This document shows positions 46,856 through 57,042 of a stretch of DNA of 64,000 nucleotides, in pieces (the first letter of the stretch is position 1; the number at the start of each line of letters is the position of its first letter). The stretch spans positions 62,001-126,000 of the forward strand of contig JAHJTV010000073.1 in the NCBI GenBank assembly GCA_018829445.1, written 5' to 3'. The translations under genes and the position numbers were made by a program. The stretch is from a bacterium. GTDB lineage: Bacteria; SAR324; XYD2-FULL-50-16. The notes below the pieces were generated by a model, which had not been told where the DNA came from, did not search any database, and saw only the letters and a list, made by a program, of their open reading frames with translations.

Positions 46856-49800
46856 ATGAGTGACACCTTCACCTGCTACCCAATCGAAAACATGGTGCAA
46901 TGGATCCTGGCCGAAGAAAAAACCGGGACTATATTTGGAATTCCCAGGGAACTATTTTTTGTGCCAGGCAGATCCGACCCATTTAAGATAAGTCGCTACG
47001 GGAAAACTCTGGAAACGCCAATTGGAGTAGCGGCAGGCCCTCACACCCAGTTGTCTCAGAATATCATTTCAGCCTGGCTGACCGGAGCTCGTTACATGGA
47101 GCTTAAGACTGTCCAGGTGTTGGATGAATTGTCTATTACCAAACCCTGCATCAAAATGGAGGATGAAGGTTACAACTGTGAATGGTCACAGGAACTGAAG
47201 CTGCATCAGTCCTATGATGAATACCTCAATGCCTGGATTATCCTCCATCTGCTCAAGGATAAATTCGGTTGGGGAGAAGAGGATCAGCGGGGATTCATCT
47301 TTAATATGAGTGTGGGGTATAACCTGGAAGGTATTCTAACTAAATCGGTTCAGCAATTCCTCAATAACCTTGGCGACTGTAGCAAGGAAAAGGCTAAAAA
47401 GATCAAATCTCTTTCTAGAATCTATCCGCGAATAAAAGAGATCAATATTCCCAATTGTATCTCCGATAATATCACCATCTCCACCATGCACGGTTGTCCG
47501 CCCAATGAGATCGAAAAAATCGGACGATATTTCATCGAAGAGAGGAAACTGCATACCACCATTAAACTCAACCCTACCTTGTTAGGCCCGGAACGGTTAA
47601 GAGACATTCTCAATTCAAAACTGGGGTTTGATGTCAGTGTTCCTGATGAGGCGTTTGAACATGATCTTAAATTTGATGATGGCGTTGTCTTGATCAAAAA
47701 TCTGATTGAGAGCGCCAGCGAAGCGGGTGTCGAGTTTGGGGTAAAACTGACTAACACGCTGGAAACGCTGAACAGAAGGGGAAATCTGCCGGAGAACGAA
47801 AAAATGGTCTACATGAGCGGTCGACCATTGCATGCCATCAGTATTAATGTGGCTGCAAAACTGCAAGCCTGTTTTGAAGGATCATTGAATCTTTTTTTCT
47901 CCGCAGGAGTAGACTGTTTTAATGTTGCCCGTGTTCTCTCCTGTAATTTGATGCCGATAACTGTTTGTTCCGATATCCTGAAACCGGGGGGGTATACTCG
48001 TCTCGGTCAGTATCTGGAGACGATTAAGAAAAGTATTCGCCAAAGTGAAGCTGAGAATATCAGGGAATATATCTGTAATCTGGCCAACCAACAACAGAAT
48101 ACTGCAAAATCCGGATATATAAATCTGGTCAAGTATGCAGCGGAAGTTGTCACCGACGAGCGTTATTACAAGAGTCAGTTTCCATACGAAAATATCAAAA
48201 CGGATCGGGAGTTATCGCTGTTTGATTGCACCCTGGCTCCCTGCCTGTCCACCTGCCCAACAGAGCAGGATGTTCCGTCCTATATTGCTTATACAGCTGC
48301 CGGAGAATATGAAAAAGCGCACCAGGTAATTCTTCAGACCAATCCTTTTCCCAGTGTTCAGGGACAGGTTTGCCATCAACCCTGTCGATCAAAATGCACA
48401 AGAATTAACCTGGATACTCCCTTAAAGATCAGAGAGCTTAAACGATTCATTGCCGAGCAAAACAAAGACAGTAGAAATCTGAATAAAAAACCTGCAAACG
48501 GATTGAAAACTGCAATTATTGGAGCCGGACCATCGGGATTGTCCTGTGCCTTTTTCCTGGCACTGGAAGGGTTTGCTGTGGATATATTTGAAGCCAGGTC
48601 GGTATCAGGCGGAATGGCTGCTAATGCTATCCCGGAATTCAGATTGGACAATCAAAGCCTGCAATCCGATATCGACCGCATAATTTCCCTGGGAGTCAAT
48701 ATCCATCACAATTCACCCGTTGATCGGGAGCGATTTGAAGTCATTCGCAGTGAATATGATGCCCTGTATGTAGCCATTGGTGCACAAAGCTCAATGAAAA
48801 TGGGAATCCCCGGGGAAGATGCGAAAGGCGTTTTTGATCAGCTCGACTTTTTACGTCAGGTCAAAAGCAGGGAGATACCAGCAATGGGTGACCAGATTGT
48901 GGTCATCGGTGGCGGAAACTCTGCCATGGATGCTGCTAGAACTGCCAGACGACTTGTGGGATCTGAGGGTACCGTGACGATTCTTTACAGAAGAACACAA
49001 AAAGAGATGCCTGCGGATTTCGAAGAGATCGAAGAAACAGTTCGGGAGGGAGTTAAAATTGTGGAATTGGTGGCACCGGAGCAGATTATTACCAGAGAGG
49101 GGCAAGTCATTGGGATCGAATGCGCACAGATGAAACTTGGAGATATTGATGCCAGCGGACGTCCAAAACCGGTCAAGATTAAAGACTCCCTATTGCGATT
49201 TAATGCGGATATCGTTATACCCGCCATTGGCCAGAAAGTTAAACTTGATTTTTTCCCAAAAAATAAACTGGCTGTTGATCCTTCAACCCATGAAACGGAG
49301 TTGAAGTCAGTTTTTGCAGGAGGGGATGCTGTCAGAGGGGCTTCAACCCTCATTGACGCAATTGCGGACGGTAGAAAAACAGCAGAAAATATTATAAAAA
49401 GTTTCTTGCGGGGGACAGAAACAATTATCGATAAAAAAACGACGCAAAACCGGACACTTGCAGAATACTATCAAAACCTGGCCCATCGCGACCTGAAGCC
49501 GACTCCTCAAATGTCGTCGTTTTCAGCTCCACTTGACTTTAACCTGGTTTCTCAATCGCTTACTGAAAGCGAGGCCCTAAGGGAAGCCCAGAGATGCCTG
49601 GCTTGCGATCAATTCTGCTTAATCTGTACGACAGTTTGTCCCAATCGGGCCAATATAGCGGTTTCGGTAAAACCTTTTGACTTACCGCTGCAAACTGCTT
49701 ACAAAAATGGAGGTCGAATTAAAATAGAAAGCAGTGGAATCCTCCGTGTAGAGCAACCTTTGCAGATACTAAATATCGAGGATTTTTGTAATGAGTGTGG

Positions 49801-50143
49801 TAATTGCACTTCGTTCTGCCCGACTTCAGGCGCTCCATACAAAATAAAACCAAAACTGTGCCTGTCGGAAAAATCCTTTCTCAATACCAAAAATGGATTA
49901 TTTATCAATGGAAATCAATTGGTTGTGAAGGTTGGAAACAATCCCTTCAATATCACACTAAAAGACGATAAACTGTGTTACGATAGCGCCGATGCAACGG
50001 CTGATTTTGATACCGGGAGTTTTCAATGCACGAGGTTTGAGTTTAAGAATCCCGATATTAAACATTACAATCTTGAAAAAGCAGTTATTTTTGGGTTTTT
50101 ATTTGTGAATATACATGAGTTAACCCTTTTTATTAACACCTGA
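46856..50143 (+). CDS. ygfK: YgfK, putative selenate/urate reductase flavin-Fe-S subunit
   Basis: This 1095-residue protein has the complete YgfK layout. The N-terminal part (1-450) resembles the dihydroorotate dehydrogenase/dihydropyrimidine dehydrogenase flavin domain. An N-terminal Fe-S linker with Cys clusters (CTLAPCLSTCPTEQD, CHQPCRSKC) follows, then a GltD-type oxidoreductase with GAGPSG from Gly556 and GGGNSAMDAARTARR. Two 4Fe-4S motifs are near the end, CLACDQFC from Cys914 and CNECGNCTSFCP from Cys978. It passes electrons from NAD(P)H to a partner molybdoenzyme or acts directly on the purine-derived ring. AAGGGG precedes the start. Confidence 0.93.
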   Translation: MSDTFTCYPIENMVQWILAEEKTGTIFGIPRELFFVPGRSDPFKISRYGKTLETPIGVAAGPHTQLSQNIISAWLTGARYMELKTVQVLDELSITKPCIKMEDEGYNCEWSQELKLHQSYDEYLNAWIILHLLKDKFGWGEEDQRGFIFNMSVGYNLEGILTKSVQQFLNNLGDCSKEKAKKIKSLSRIYPRIKEINIPNCISDNITISTMHGCPPNEIEKIGRYFIEERKLHTTIKLNPTLLGPERLRDILNSKLGFDVSVPDEAFEHDLKFDDGVVLIKNLIESASEAGVEFGVKLTNTLETLNRRGNLPENEKMVYMSGRPLHAISINVAAKLQACFEGSLNLFFSAGVDCFNVARVLSCNLMPITVCSDILKPGGYTRLGQYLETIKKSIRQSEAENIREYICNLANQQQNTAKSGYINLVKYAAEVVTDERYYKSQFPYENIKTDRELSLFDCTLAPCLSTCPTEQDVPSYIAYTAAGEYEKAHQVILQTNPFPSVQGQVCHQPCRSKCTRINLDTPLKIRELKRFIAEQNKDSRNLNKKPANGLKTAIIGAGPSGLSCAFFLALEGFAVDIFEARSVSGGMAANAIPEFRLDNQSLQSDIDRIISLGVNIHHNSPVDRERFEVIRSEYDALYVAIGAQSSMKMGIPGEDAKGVFDQLDFLRQVKSREIPAMGDQIVVIGGGNSAMDAARTARRLVGSEGTVTILYRRTQKEMPADFEEIEETVREGVKIVELVAPEQIITREGQVIGIECAQMKLGDIDASGRPKPVKIKDSLLRFNADIVIPAIGQKVKLDFFPKNKLAVDPSTHETELKSVFAGGDAVRGASTLIDAIADGRKTAENIIKSFLRGTETIIDKKTTQNRTLAEYYQNLAHRDLKPTPQMSSFSAPLDFNLVSQSLTESEALREAQRCLACDQFCLICTTVCPNRANIAVSVKPFDLPLQTAYKNGGRIKIESSGILRVEQPLQILNIEDFCNECGNCTSFCPTSGAPYKIKPKLCLSEKSFLNTKNGLFINGNQLVVKVGNNPFNITLKDDKLCYDSADATADFDTGSFQCTRFEFKNPDIKHYNLEKAVIFGFLFVNIHELTLFINT

Positions 50144-50179
50144 TTTCATTTTAAAAGACTATCTGAAACGGGACATAAT

Positions 50180-50977
50180 ATGATTAAAACATTCTACAAA
50201 CCGACCTCTTTGGAGGAGGCTCTTCTTCTGAAGGAAAAACATGAGAATCTGGTTGCCTGGTTTGCAGGAGGAACTCACATCAACCATTTTGAATTCAAAG
50301 CTCATTATGATCAGGTTATCAGTCTGGAAGGATTAGGTCTGTTTTTTATCCATACCAAAACCAACCAGACGTCGGTGGGAGCTATGGTCACGTTGCAGAA
50401 ACTGGCTGATAACAGCCTTATTCCTGAGTGTTTACGATGGGCCGCATTCATGGCAGCCCCCAGAACGATCAGGAACATGGCTACAGTGGGAGGAGACATT
50501 GCAACAGGTGGCAAAGGAACACGACTCACTCCCTGCCTGATGGCCCTCAATGCTGTAGTAGAAACAGCCGATGGTAAGACGCAACCGATTGAGGACTATG
50601 TCAGTCAAGATAGCAAGGAGCTGATTTTAAAAATAATTATTCCTTCAAGCGAGATCATTTGTGTTGCTAAACAGCTTACCCTGAAGGCAAACGGTCCTGT
50701 TCTCGCCAGCACCGCTGTTAGTATGAAAAAGACGGAAGATCCCGATTTGAAAGATGTTGTTGTTGCCATAGGTACTATAGAAGGCGTTCCACGGAGATTG
50801 GAGGAGATCGAGAAAGGCGTAATTGATCAAACATTGGCTGATAGAGAATCTATCGAAAAAGCGGTAGCAGATGTTCTAAACCCGGAATCAGATCAGTTTG
50901 GCTCCCGTGACTATAAAAAACATATTACAAGCGTGGCTATTGCTGATTCAATCATAAGTTGCTTGGAAAGGGGGTAA
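50180..50977 (+). CDS. ygfM: FAD-binding subunit of molybdopterin hydroxylase/reductase (YgfM type)
   Basis: This 265-residue protein has the FAD-binding fold of the xanthine dehydrogenase medium subunit: AGGTHINHFEFK, then IRNMATVGGDIATGGKG, then a C-terminal CODH-type domain. Length and position between ygfK and xdhD match YgfM. It moves electrons between NAD(P)H or YgfK and the molybdenum subunit next door. The next gene starts 3 bases after its stop, with GGGGG inside its own end as the ribosome site. Confidence 0.85.
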   Translation: MIKTFYKPTSLEEALLLKEKHENLVAWFAGGTHINHFEFKAHYDQVISLEGLGLFFIHTKTNQTSVGAMVTLQKLADNSLIPECLRWAAFMAAPRTIRNMATVGGDIATGGKGTRLTPCLMALNAVVETADGKTQPIEDYVSQDSKELILKIIIPSSEIICVAKQLTLKANGPVLASTAVSMKKTEDPDLKDVVVAIGTIEGVPRRLEEIEKGVIDQTLADRESIEKAVADVLNPESDQFGSRDYKKHITSVAIADSIISCLERG

Positions 50978-50980
50978 ACT

Positions 50981-53863
50981 ATGGAAGTCAGGTTTAAACT
51001 TAATGGAAGGCAACAGAAGGTTATTACCAGCCCGGGAGAGAATGCCCGTCTGTTGCTACAAAAGCTTGGTATCCGTTCAGTCAGAAAGATCGAGGAACCC
51101 AGTGGATTTCCAGGTGGGGACATTATTCTGCTCGATAAAAAAGCAGTTAGTGCCGGCTTGCTGGTCGCTGCGCAGTTAGATGGCCATGTTGTCAAGACGA
51201 TTGAATCCTTACATAAAAATGGAAAACTGTCACCCGTACAGTCCGCCTTGGTTAAGGTCGGTGTTGTTCAGTCTGCCTACAACGCACCCGCAGCAGCCCT
51301 GATCCTGACAGAGCTTCTGAGTCGCAAGCCGGACCCAAACCGTAATGATATAGTCGATGCTCTCTCCTGCATTTTTATTCGCGATACGGGATATGAACAA
51401 TATTTTAAGGCGGTGGAGATTGCAAAAGAATGGATAAAGGACCCTGATTTTCAGCCTCAAATAACCCGGGAATTTAGGGAAGACTTAAGAATTATTGGCA
51501 AATTGCATCCAAAAGTGGATGGTCCGCAGCTGGTGATGGGAAAACGGGCTTATGTGGAAGATATTGTCCTGCCCGGTAGTCTTATACTGAAAATGCTGCG
51601 TAGTCCATATGCTCACGCCTATATCAGCCATATCGATACCGCTGAGGCAGAAAGCACTCCCGGTGTGGAAATGGTGATAACCTACAAAAACTGTCCGGAT
51701 GTTTATTTTACAACGGCCGGGCAGGGTTATCCAGAACCGTCTCCCCACGATCGAAAAATGTTTGGCCAAAAGGTCAGACACGTCGGTGACAGAGTCGCGG
51801 CCGTTGTCGCTGAATCCGAAGAGATTGCAGAAAAAGCCCTGTCAAAAATCAAGGTGGATTATGAGATACTGCCGCCCGTGTTTACCATAGACGATGCTGA
51901 AGCAGAAGGTGCCTCCGTTGTTCATAACAGTGATATCTCTTACATCAGCGAAGCCCCTGATAACCTCGAAGCATATAATCGGCAGATTGATAAAAGAGAT
52001 GGCAAGATCATCTATCCTTTCCCTATTGGAGCAGATCCTCATAAAAATCTTGCTTCCAGTGTCAGCAATGGGATCGGTGATACGAAAAAAGGGTTTGAAG
52101 AGGCCGATGTTATTATTGAAAGGGACTATAAGACCTCCCAGGTGCACTGCACACCATGCGAACCGCATACGGTTTACACCAGAATGGAAGGAGATCGTCT
52201 GGTTGTTCACGCTTCGACGCAAGTGCCATGGCATGTACGTAGGAATATTGCCAAAGTTCTTGGAATCAGTGAAAATAAAATCAGGGTACATAAAGAACGT
52301 GTTGGCGGGGGTTACGGAGCCAAGCAGGATATCCTCCTGGAGGATGTAGCTGCGTTTGCCACCTGGAAAACAGACCGGCCGGTTTTCTATCAGTTTACAC
52401 GGCAGGAAGAGTTTATTGCCAGCAGCAGCCGCCATCCCATGGATATTAAAGTAAAGCTGGGAGCAAAAAAGGATGGAACCCTTACGGCAATTGATATGAA
52501 AGTAAGGGCTAATACCGGACCGTACGGGAATCATTGTTTAACGGTTCCCATGAATGCTTGTTCCAAGTCTTTACCCTTAATTATGTGCCCCAATATGTCG
52601 TTTGATGTCCGGGTTTTTTACTCCAATATATTTCCGACCGGCGCCTACCAGGGTTATGGTGCTCCGCAGGGATCATTTGCATTGCAAACGGCTCTGGGAG
52701 AGCTGGCTGCTGAACTTAAAGTGAATCATGCGGAATTGATCGAAAAGAACCGGGTGCGTGAAGGATCAGTACTGGAAATCTTGAAATGCCTGGGTGAAGG
52801 ACAGGAAGGCAATGTGGTGGAAGTAGCCAGCTGCGGTCTGGGTTCAGCACTGAAGAAGGGACTGAAATCAATCGAATATGGCAAAAAGGAGGAAAGCGAC
52901 AATCCGGACATAAAAATCGGCAAGGGGATGGCGATTGTTCAGCAGGGGTCAGGATTACCAGGTCTGGATCAGTCAAATGCCAGGGTAACCCTAGTATCAG
53001 ACGGTTCACTGATTGTTCATACCGGTGGCGCAGATATCGGAACCGGGTTGGATACTGTTTGCGCCAAGATTGCAGCAGAAACCCTCTGCATAGAGATGAG
53101 TCGAACAACCGTTATTTCAGGCGATACAGATAACACTCCTTTTGATACCGGAGCTTATGCCTCCAGCGGCACTTACTTTTCAGGAAATGCTGTAAAAAAA
53201 GCTTCTGAAGAATTAAAATCGGCCATCCTTAAACGTGCTGCTGAAATATTGAAGGAACCCGTTAAAAACTTGGTATTGGAGTATCCGGGGATGGTGAAAA
53301 GTATAAAGAAAAGCATGTCTTTTTACGAAATTGCCCATAACTCGGAGAGTGGAACCGGCTCCGGTCAACTGGTCGGACATGCTTCTTATACCACCCATGA
53401 TACGGCGTTGCCATATGGTGCCCATTTCTGTCAGGTTGCAATCAATACAAGGACAGGGAAGATTAAAGTCCAAAGATATCACGCCTATATGGATTGCGGA
53501 ACCCCCATCAACCCGGAAATGGCAGAGGGACAAGTTTATGGCGGGATCTTAAAATCCATCGGGCATACACTCTGGGAAGAGATGAGAATGGATGAAAAAG
53601 GAATCTGCCTGAATCCCGATCTTAAAAGCTATGGTGTCCCCATGATCAGGGATATCCCTGATGATTTTAAGGTGGAATTTATTCCAACGGACGATCCCTA
53701 TGGACCCTATGGAGGAAAATCCATATCCGAAGTTAGCACCAATGGTGCCGCTTGTGTGATCGCTATTGCCATTCACGATGCTGTTGGTGTCTGGATGAGA
53801 GAATGGCCCTTTACAGCGGAAAAACTGTTGAAGGCAATGGGGAAGATTAAATCAAATGAATAA
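50981..53863 (+). CDS. xdhD: Molybdenum-binding hydroxylase/reductase subunit with cysteine-less ferredoxin-like N-terminus (XdhD/YgfN type)
   Basis: This is a 960-residue protein. The first 160 residues align in layout with the 2Fe-2S domain of xanthine dehydrogenases (GENARLLLQKLG, VQSALVKVGVVQSAYNAP, FIRDTGYEQY). All eight cluster Cys are replaced and only one unrelated Cys remains. From about 180 the molybdopterin domain is complete (RVGGGYGAKQD, GAYQGYGAPQG, GGADIGTGLDT, PYGGKSISEV). The same Cys-free layout, as I recall it, is seen in E. coli XdhD, so it is an old feature and not decay. Electron flow then depends on YgfK/YgfM. The stop overlaps yqeB. Confidence 0.88.
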   Translation: MEVRFKLNGRQQKVITSPGENARLLLQKLGIRSVRKIEEPSGFPGGDIILLDKKAVSAGLLVAAQLDGHVVKTIESLHKNGKLSPVQSALVKVGVVQSAYNAPAAALILTELLSRKPDPNRNDIVDALSCIFIRDTGYEQYFKAVEIAKEWIKDPDFQPQITREFREDLRIIGKLHPKVDGPQLVMGKRAYVEDIVLPGSLILKMLRSPYAHAYISHIDTAEAESTPGVEMVITYKNCPDVYFTTAGQGYPEPSPHDRKMFGQKVRHVGDRVAAVVAESEEIAEKALSKIKVDYEILPPVFTIDDAEAEGASVVHNSDISYISEAPDNLEAYNRQIDKRDGKIIYPFPIGADPHKNLASSVSNGIGDTKKGFEEADVIIERDYKTSQVHCTPCEPHTVYTRMEGDRLVVHASTQVPWHVRRNIAKVLGISENKIRVHKERVGGGYGAKQDILLEDVAAFATWKTDRPVFYQFTRQEEFIASSSRHPMDIKVKLGAKKDGTLTAIDMKVRANTGPYGNHCLTVPMNACSKSLPLIMCPNMSFDVRVFYSNIFPTGAYQGYGAPQGSFALQTALGELAAELKVNHAELIEKNRVREGSVLEILKCLGEGQEGNVVEVASCGLGSALKKGLKSIEYGKKEESDNPDIKIGKGMAIVQQGSGLPGLDQSNARVTLVSDGSLIVHTGGADIGTGLDTVCAKIAAETLCIEMSRTTVISGDTDNTPFDTGAYASSGTYFSGNAVKKASEELKSAILKRAAEILKEPVKNLVLEYPGMVKSIKKSMSFYEIAHNSESGTGSGQLVGHASYTTHDTALPYGAHFCQVAINTRTGKIKVQRYHAYMDCGTPINPEMAEGQVYGGILKSIGHTLWEEMRMDEKGICLNPDLKSYGVPMIRDIPDDFKVEFIPTDDPYGPYGGKSISEVSTNGAACVIAIAIHDAVGVWMREWPFTAEKLLKAMGKIKSNE

Positions 53864-54662
53864 GCCACTTTTTCAGCACACCATCTGCATCAAGGGTGCC
53901 GGTGAAATGGCCAGCGGGATTGCCTGTCGACTTCATAAAGCGAATTTTAAAAAGATTGCCATGCTTGAAACGGACAACCCATCAGCTGTCAGGCGTCGGG
54001 TTTCTTTCAGTGAGGCTGTATACGATGGATCTCAGACGGTGGAAGGGATATCTGCGGTGAATATCAACGGCTTGGAAGAGATGGAATCAGCCTGGGAGAC
54101 AGGGCGGATAGCCATTGCGATTGATCCGGATTGGCAGCTTCTCGGATACCCTTTTGATGTGGTTGTCGATGCCATCTTGGCCAAAAAAAATCTGGGAACC
54201 TGTTGCAGAGATGCCAGGCTAGTTATCGGATTAGGTCCGGGATTCACGGCGGGGAAAGATGTTGATTATGTCATAGAAACCCAGCGAGGACACAACCTGG
54301 GGCGAGTATTAGAAAAGGGGAGCGCAGTCGACAACACAGGAATACCGGGAAATATAGGTGGTTATACTTCCGAGCGTGTATTGAGATCCCCGGGTGAAGG
54401 ATTTTTCAAACCCCAGAAAGAAATTGGTGATCTGGTTGAAAAAAATACCGTCCTTGGCGTGGTGGGAGACTCTCCTGTCCAGGCGCAGATTGGTGGTGTC
54501 GTAAGGGGGCTGATCAGGGGAGATATAAAGGTGTATAAAGGAATGAAACTGGGAGATGTCGATCCAAGAGGAAACCCGGAATACTGCAGCACCGTTTCGG
54601 AAAAAGCACGGGCTTTGGGTGGCGCCGTGTTGGAAACGATTCTGAAACGTTTTAACCATTAA
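53856..54662 (+). CDS. yqeB: YqeB-family selenium-dependent molybdenum hydroxylase maturation protein
   Basis: This 268-residue protein starts with a Rossmann-like ICIKGAGEMASGIACRL loop and contains IGLGPGFTAGKDVDYVIETQRGHNLG, the family signature (EF2563/YqeB). It is required to insert selenium into the cofactor of the Se-dependent molybdenum hydroxylases, which supports the Se-dependent reading of this operon. The ATG overlaps the last 8 bases of xdhD, so translation is coupled. No YqeC or selenide-transfer gene is in the window. Confidence 0.9.
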   Translation: MNKPLFQHTICIKGAGEMASGIACRLHKANFKKIAMLETDNPSAVRRRVSFSEAVYDGSQTVEGISAVNINGLEEMESAWETGRIAIAIDPDWQLLGYPFDVVVDAILAKKNLGTCCRDARLVIGLGPGFTAGKDVDYVIETQRGHNLGRVLEKGSAVDNTGIPGNIGGYTSERVLRSPGEGFFKPQKEIGDLVEKNTVLGVVGDSPVQAQIGGVVRGLIRGDIKVYKGMKLGDVDPRGNPEYCSTVSEKARALGGAVLETILKRFNH

Positions 54663-54732
54663 TGAGTTACGGCAATTTAACCACAATTGAAGCTATCATG
54701 TGTCGTAAAAAAAATCGAAAAAAGGAAACAAA

Positions 54733-57021
54733 ATGGCTGTAGGCAAAGCTGTTAATCGAGTGGATGCAATTGCAAAAGTCACCGGGCGGGCCCGATACAC
54801 CGATGATTTTTACCGTCCGGGAATGCTGGTTGCGAAATATTTTCGCAGTAATATCGCCCACGGGAAGGTAACCCGGATCGATATAAATAAAGCCAGATCG
54901 CTGCCCGGTATTGAGGCAGTTTTTACATTTGAGGATGTTCCCAATATCAAGATTGCCACAGCCGGTCATCCTTATGCCTTGGATCCAAGCCACAAAGACG
55001 TGGAAGATAAGCTAATGCTGACCCGGGATATTCATCACCTGGGAGATGAAATTGCTGTTGTGGTGGCAACGGATGAGTTTATCGCCGAGAAAGCTCTGTC
55101 GTTAATTGAGGTGGAGTACGAAGAATATGAAGCATTGACAACGGCCGAGAAAATCCTGGCTGCCGACGCCAGGGCTATTCATGGAGGAACAGGTAACATT
55201 GTCGGGGAACACCAATATGAATGCGGCGGTAAACTGGCAGATGCCTTCTCCAAATCGGACCTGATTCATGAGGGTACCTATATCACCAACATGGTGCAGC
55301 ATGTTCATATTGAGAATCATACTGCTTTTGCCTATATGGATGATCTGAAGCATATTGTCATCGTCTCTTCCACTCAGATTCCTCATATCGCCAGACGTAT
55401 TGTGGGACAGGCCCTGAATATTCCCTGGGGAAATGTGCGTGTCATCAAACCTTATATCGGTGGAGGGTTTGGCAATAAGCAGGATGTAATACTGGAGCCG
55501 ATGGTGGCTTTTTTGACTGCCAGACTGGATGGAAGACCGGTAAAAATAACCCTCAGCCGCGAAGAGTGCATGCTCTGCACCCGAAATCGACACCCCATGG
55601 AATTGAAGGTTCGGTTGGGTTCAAATAAGGACGGGACTGCCAAAGCCCGTCATCTTGAGGTTATTTCGCTGACCGGAGGCTATGCTTCACATGGGCATTC
55701 AATTGCTGCAGCCGCTGGCAGCAAAAGCTGTCTGTTATACCCGAGAATGGCACAGGGGTACCATGCCAGAACCCTTTACGCCAATATCCCAGTTGGCGGG
55801 GCAATGCGTGCTTATGGATCGCCACAGATCATCTTTGCCATTGAGTGTGCCATGGAAGAAATGGCGAGAAAGCTGAACATAGATCCGGTGGAATTCAGGC
55901 TGAAGAATGCTGCAAAGCAGGGGGATATCAACCCGTTTTCCGAAAAGCCTATCTCCAGTTGCGGATTAATTGAGTGTTTGGAAAAAGGGAAAAAACTTAT
56001 TCAATGGGACGATAAAAAGATTGAATATGCCAATCATAAAACAGGCAATTATCGAAAAGGCCTGGGGGTTGCCTGTTTTAGTTACGGAACCGGAACTTAT
56101 CCTGTGTGCGTTGAAATTGCAGGGGCTCGCATCATCCTTAACCAGGATGCTTCAGTCCATGTACAAACGGGAGCAACAGAGATCGGTCAGGGTTCAGACA
56201 CTGCGGTGGCGCAAATGGCTGCTCAGACCCTTGGAATTCCGGTGGAGACTGTTCACATCGTATCGACGCAGGATACGGATGTTACACCATTCGATACCGG
56301 TGCATATGCATCGCGTCAGGCCTATGTCGTCGGTAATGCCGTCTTTAAGGCTGCCACCCAATTGAAACGGAAAATACTGGAATTTGCAGCATTACTGACC
56401 GGCTTGGAAGCTCAGGAACTGGATGTTGCCTCGGGCGCGGTTGTTCACATTAAGAAGGACGGTCAACCGGTTATTTCGCTCAAGGATCTGGCAATGGCTT
56501 CATATTATGAGAAGGACAAGGGGGGACAATTAACAGCTGATGTTTCCCATAAAACCACCACCAATGCTCCCACCTTCGGTTGCACCTTTGTGGATCTCAC
56601 AGTGGATGTGGCACTATGTAAGGTTACTATTAACGAGTTGTATAATATTCACGACTCCGGCGTTATTCTGAATCCAATAATGGCAAGAGGTCAGGTTGAG
56701 GGCGGCGTTGCCATGGGAATCGGTGCGGCACTTGCCGAGCAGATATTGATCGATTCAACAACCGGATATGTCTACAATAACAATATGCTTGATTATAAGG
56801 TACCGACCTTTATGGACATTCCTGATATTGGATGTGAATTTGTGGAGACGGTGGAACCGACAGCCAGTTATGGTAATAAATCACTGGGGGAACCACCTAT
56901 CATTTCACCACCACCGGCCATAAGGAATGCCATTTTGGATGCAACCGGGGTGGCGATTAACGAGCTTCCCATGTCTGCACAAGTCTTATTCAGGCACTTC
57001 AAGGAATTTGGATTGATCTAA
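54733..57021 (+). CDS. xdhA: Xanthine dehydrogenase molybdenum-binding subunit
   Basis: This 762-residue protein starts with an AAAGGAAA site upstream. It begins VGKAVNRVDAIAKVTGRARYTDDF, the usual entry of the large subunit, and carries the molybdopterin loops YIGGGFGNKQDV and GGAMRAYGSPQ, the TGATEIGQGSDTA strand and a GNKSLGEPP active-site Glu near the end. It forms the heterotrimer with the two following genes (FAD and 2Fe-2S subunits). It is a third Mo hydroxylase in the same operon, beside the fused Se-XDH and XdhD. Confidence 0.93.
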   Translation: MAVGKAVNRVDAIAKVTGRARYTDDFYRPGMLVAKYFRSNIAHGKVTRIDINKARSLPGIEAVFTFEDVPNIKIATAGHPYALDPSHKDVEDKLMLTRDIHHLGDEIAVVVATDEFIAEKALSLIEVEYEEYEALTTAEKILAADARAIHGGTGNIVGEHQYECGGKLADAFSKSDLIHEGTYITNMVQHVHIENHTAFAYMDDLKHIVIVSSTQIPHIARRIVGQALNIPWGNVRVIKPYIGGGFGNKQDVILEPMVAFLTARLDGRPVKITLSREECMLCTRNRHPMELKVRLGSNKDGTAKARHLEVISLTGGYASHGHSIAAAAGSKSCLLYPRMAQGYHARTLYANIPVGGAMRAYGSPQIIFAIECAMEEMARKLNIDPVEFRLKNAAKQGDINPFSEKPISSCGLIECLEKGKKLIQWDDKKIEYANHKTGNYRKGLGVACFSYGTGTYPVCVEIAGARIILNQDASVHVQTGATEIGQGSDTAVAQMAAQTLGIPVETVHIVSTQDTDVTPFDTGAYASRQAYVVGNAVFKAATQLKRKILEFAALLTGLEAQELDVASGAVVHIKKDGQPVISLKDLAMASYYEKDKGGQLTADVSHKTTTNAPTFGCTFVDLTVDVALCKVTINELYNIHDSGVILNPIMARGQVEGGVAMGIGAALAEQILIDSTTGYVYNNNMLDYKVPTFMDIPDIGCEFVETVEPTASYGNKSLGEPPIISPPPAIRNAILDATGVAINELPMSAQVLFRHFKEFGLI

Positions 57022-57042
57022 CTAACGGGTTACAGGAAAAAC

